A stretch of DNA of 33,637 nt from a virus: positions 1 to 33,637 of the IMG/VR virus record IMGVR_UViG_3300035034_000418. One strand, written 5' to 3'. Position 1 is the stretch's first letter. Each line of letters begins with the position of its first letter. Positions 32,358 to 33,637 of the stretch are shown piece by piece. The notes beneath the pieces were generated by a model. It ran no database searches and was not told the origin of the DNA. It saw only the letters and a list, made by a program, of their open reading frames with translations. Position numbers and translations under genes: made by a program.

Positions 32358-32516
32358 TTATAGTAAAATTGCACCTGCTGCAAATACTACTCCTACGAAT
32401 AGAATAATAGCTGCTTTTTCATAGCCTGATGCTGCTTTAAAGTATTTGAAGAAATTCAAACCTTCGTCTTTTACTTCCGCTAGGAACTTTTCGATTTTTT
32501 CTTTATTGTCTGCCAT
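32358..32516 (-). CDS. 52-residue single-pass membrane protein
   Basis: From ATG 32516 the reading frame gives MADNKEKIEKFLAEVKDEGL, then NFFKYFKAASGYEKAAIILF and VGVVFAAGAILL, stop TAA at 32358. The first part is a charged amphipathic helix with a FLAE|V step like the leaders of neighbours, and the end (37-52) is a membrane helix. Codon use and flanking terminator support a real gene. It could be a small tail or membrane protein, or a holin-like peptide, but no family is recognised. Confidence 0.72.
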   Translation of the reverse strand: MADNKEKIEKFLAEVKDEGLNFFKYFKAASGYEKAAIILFVGVVFAAGAILL

Positions 32517-32582
32517 AGTTTCTTGGTGTTATCTGATGGTTCATTCCATCGTATATAAGTATTGAGTAGTTAAGATTTGATG

Positions 32583-32834
32583 TTACTTTAACATCCGTAT
32601 GGCATCATCACACATTTCAGCGTCATTCGGATTAATATGTCCAACGGCAGATTCCACTTTGTCTAATAATTCACCTACCATTTGATACAACTGCTGATTC
32701 TTCTTGGTTTCAGCATAACGCAAAAGATTTTGTAAATCATCAGTTACACTTGTTTCACCTGTTTCACCTGTGGTTTCTGATAATATCTCAGTTACACATT
32801 CCCGAATGATAGATTTAAGTTTCGATTTGTTCAT
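32583..32834 (-). CDS. 83-residue protein with amphipathic leader
   Basis: ATG 32834 is chosen over upstream starts because it gives the leader MNKSKLKSIIRECVTEILSE, which ends LSE|TTGETGE. The leader is preceded by GATATTTATAACC. The rest is acidic and helical (SVTDDLQNLLRYAETKKNQQ, LYQMVGELLDKVESAV, NDAEMCDDAIRMLK). The extended upstream frame overlaps the next gene and is unlikely to be translated. The leader closely matches the C-terminal helix of the 30958-31458 product. The function is unknown. Confidence 0.74.
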   Translation of the reverse strand: MNKSKLKSIIRECVTEILSETTGETGETSVTDDLQNLLRYAETKKNQQLYQMVGELLDKVESAVGHINPNDAEMCDDAIRMLK

Positions 32835-32837
32835 GGT

Positions 32838-32847
32838 TATAAATATC
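32838..32847 (-). promoter_or_regulatory. GATATTTATA motif before the 83-aa gene
   Basis: The minus strand reads TTTGATATTTATAACCATG, with the motif 3 bases before the start. It overlaps the stop of the endonuclease gene (32846), so the gene would be expressed apart from the endonuclease. Confidence 0.4.
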
Positions 32848-33637
32848 AAACAGTTGGAGATTCCCATATAAATTTTAAATTCCCACAATCCCAGATTCTA
32901 TCATATCCGTTTAACTGCATATTTTGCCACTCAGTTAAGGTTGGGTCAAAATTTTCTAACTTGTCTTTTAACTTGTGTTTTTGAAAGTTAACTCTGTTGA
33001 GTATTTGGGAGTTGGTAATGTAATGATACGACGGGGGTGTATTTCCAACAAATTCAAATCCCAGGTTTAAGTAAACCCCTCCATTAAAATATCTCATGTC
33101 TGAGTAACTTACAATTGATATCGGATCATTGTGTTTAACAAAATATTTAAACAGTTTCGATGCTCCCCCAACTATTCGTGTGTTGAGGATGTTACAATAT
33201 CTACTCATTTCATATTGAACCTTCTTATCAAATCTTGATTTACAGAAAGTCATAACAGATACTAATTTCCCATCCATAAAAAGTCCGATTCGTGTAGATG
33301 ATCTATCAGACCCCTGAATATGGTTTGCGTTCAAAAATGCAGAACATATACTAACAGGTATTTCCTTTATAATACATTTTCTTGCATAAACTATATTATC
33401 ACATGAGCTGAATCGGTTACGTAATATGCTTTTTACTATTTCCGTTTTGTCAAACCATTCGTTTTCAAATACCTGTATCAATGTGATGTTCTTCTCAATA
33501 CACATATCCCGTTTCGATAAATGGTATTGTTTGTCTTTACCACCGGAGATTTCCGAATGCCAATATAATCCATGATATTCCACTCCCAACTTCAATTGTG
33601 GATCGAATACGTCGATTTCCATCTTATTATCTAACGG
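32846..33637 (-). CDS. Vsr-like homing endonuclease (copy 3), 5' end outside window
   Basis: The reading frame is open to the window edge; the visible part begins with the nuclease core LDNKMEIDVFDPQLKLGVEY, then HGLYWHSEIS and LIQVFENEW. It keeps the full C-terminal domain (NANHIQGSDRSSTRIGLFMD, SIVSYSDMRYFNGG, YDRIWDCGNLKFIWE). The N-terminal zinc finger and repeats seen in the other two copies should lie beyond 33637. It is closer to copy 2 than copy 1 by eye (VGGASKLFKYFVKH versus TGGASKLYSHFVKN). The gene is upstream of the 83-residue gene and reads through to its leader. Confidence 0.85.
   Translation of the reverse strand, partial: PLDNKMEIDVFDPQLKLGVEYHGLYWHSEISGGKDKQYHLSKRDMCIEKNITLIQVFENEWFDKTEIVKSILRNRFSSCDNIVYARKCIIKEIPVSICSAFLNANHIQGSDRSSTRIGLFMDGKLVSVMTFCKSRFDKKVQYEMSRYCNILNTRIVGGASKLFKYFVKHNDPISIVSYSDMRYFNGGVYLNLGFEFVGNTPPSYHYITNSQILNRVNFQKHKLKDKLENFDPTLTEWQNMQLNGYDRIWDCGNLKFIWESPTV

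Noticed and set aside
1-33637. CRISPR arrays or rRNA genes
   Set aside because: No regularly spaced repeats and no conserved rRNA segments were seen on either strand.

Overview
This window is a piece of an AT-rich tailed-phage genome with a T4-like (myovirus) core. The evidence is a replication and recombination set (gp41-type helicase, UvsX recombinase, gp32-type SSB, RNase H-type 5' nuclease, a family A polymerase-like protein) next to a contractile-tail set (gp19-type tail tube, gp26/gp51-type proteins, tape measure, gp53-type wedge protein, large baseplate-like proteins). The split helicase strongly resembles the fractured gp41 genes known from ocean metagenomes, so a marine source is a reasonable inference. 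The host cannot be read from the sequence. Almost every gene is on the minus strand; the exceptions are one large protein of unknown function and one homing endonuclease gene.

Layout, left to right (opposite to transcription). 1-500: an IS607-type serine recombinase, cut by the window edge. 602-1372: a Mom-like DNA-modification protein. 1374-4188: the replicative helicase in three separate genes joined by two different split inteins, with decayed Vsr-like endonuclease remnants still lying in both gaps. 4236-5312: RNase H/FEN-type nuclease. 5362-7398 (+): unknown 678-residue protein, ending in a bidirectional terminator. 7440-9095: UvsX in two genes joined by a very asymmetric split intein whose N-part is only 13 residues. 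9176-12807: SSB, two hypotheticals and the PolA-like protein. 12849-22812: baseplate and tail assembly, including the tape measure and a gp26/gp51 pair that overlaps in a different frame at a T7 run. 22883-26713: small, probably virion-associated proteins, including an ADP-ribosyltransferase-like and a protein-kinase-like protein. 26796-30719: the tail tube gene flanked by two large homing endonucleases on opposite strands. 30716-32834: more small proteins. 32846-end: a third endonuclease of the same family, cut by the window edge.

Three themes stand out. First, the helicase and the recombinase must both be rebuilt by protein trans-splicing. Two of the three junctions lie inside Walker A loops, so neither ATPase can work before splicing. 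Second, about ten small proteins carry a similar short amphipathic peptide, usually N-terminal, of the type MNKxxLKxIIRExIxEILxE, often ending in a (L/I)xE sequence that resembles the site used by T4-type prohead proteases. Together with the ADP-ribosyltransferase-like and kinase-like proteins this suggests a set of capsid-packaged, injected proteins comparable to T4 Alt and the internal proteins. Third, a short motif close to GATATTTATA recurs just upstream of many start codons and may be this phage's late promoter.

Two places (the tail tube gene and the gene at 24149-24921) are frameshifted at 8-base homopolymers. Because the tail tube is essential, sequencing or assembly error is the first explanation to test.
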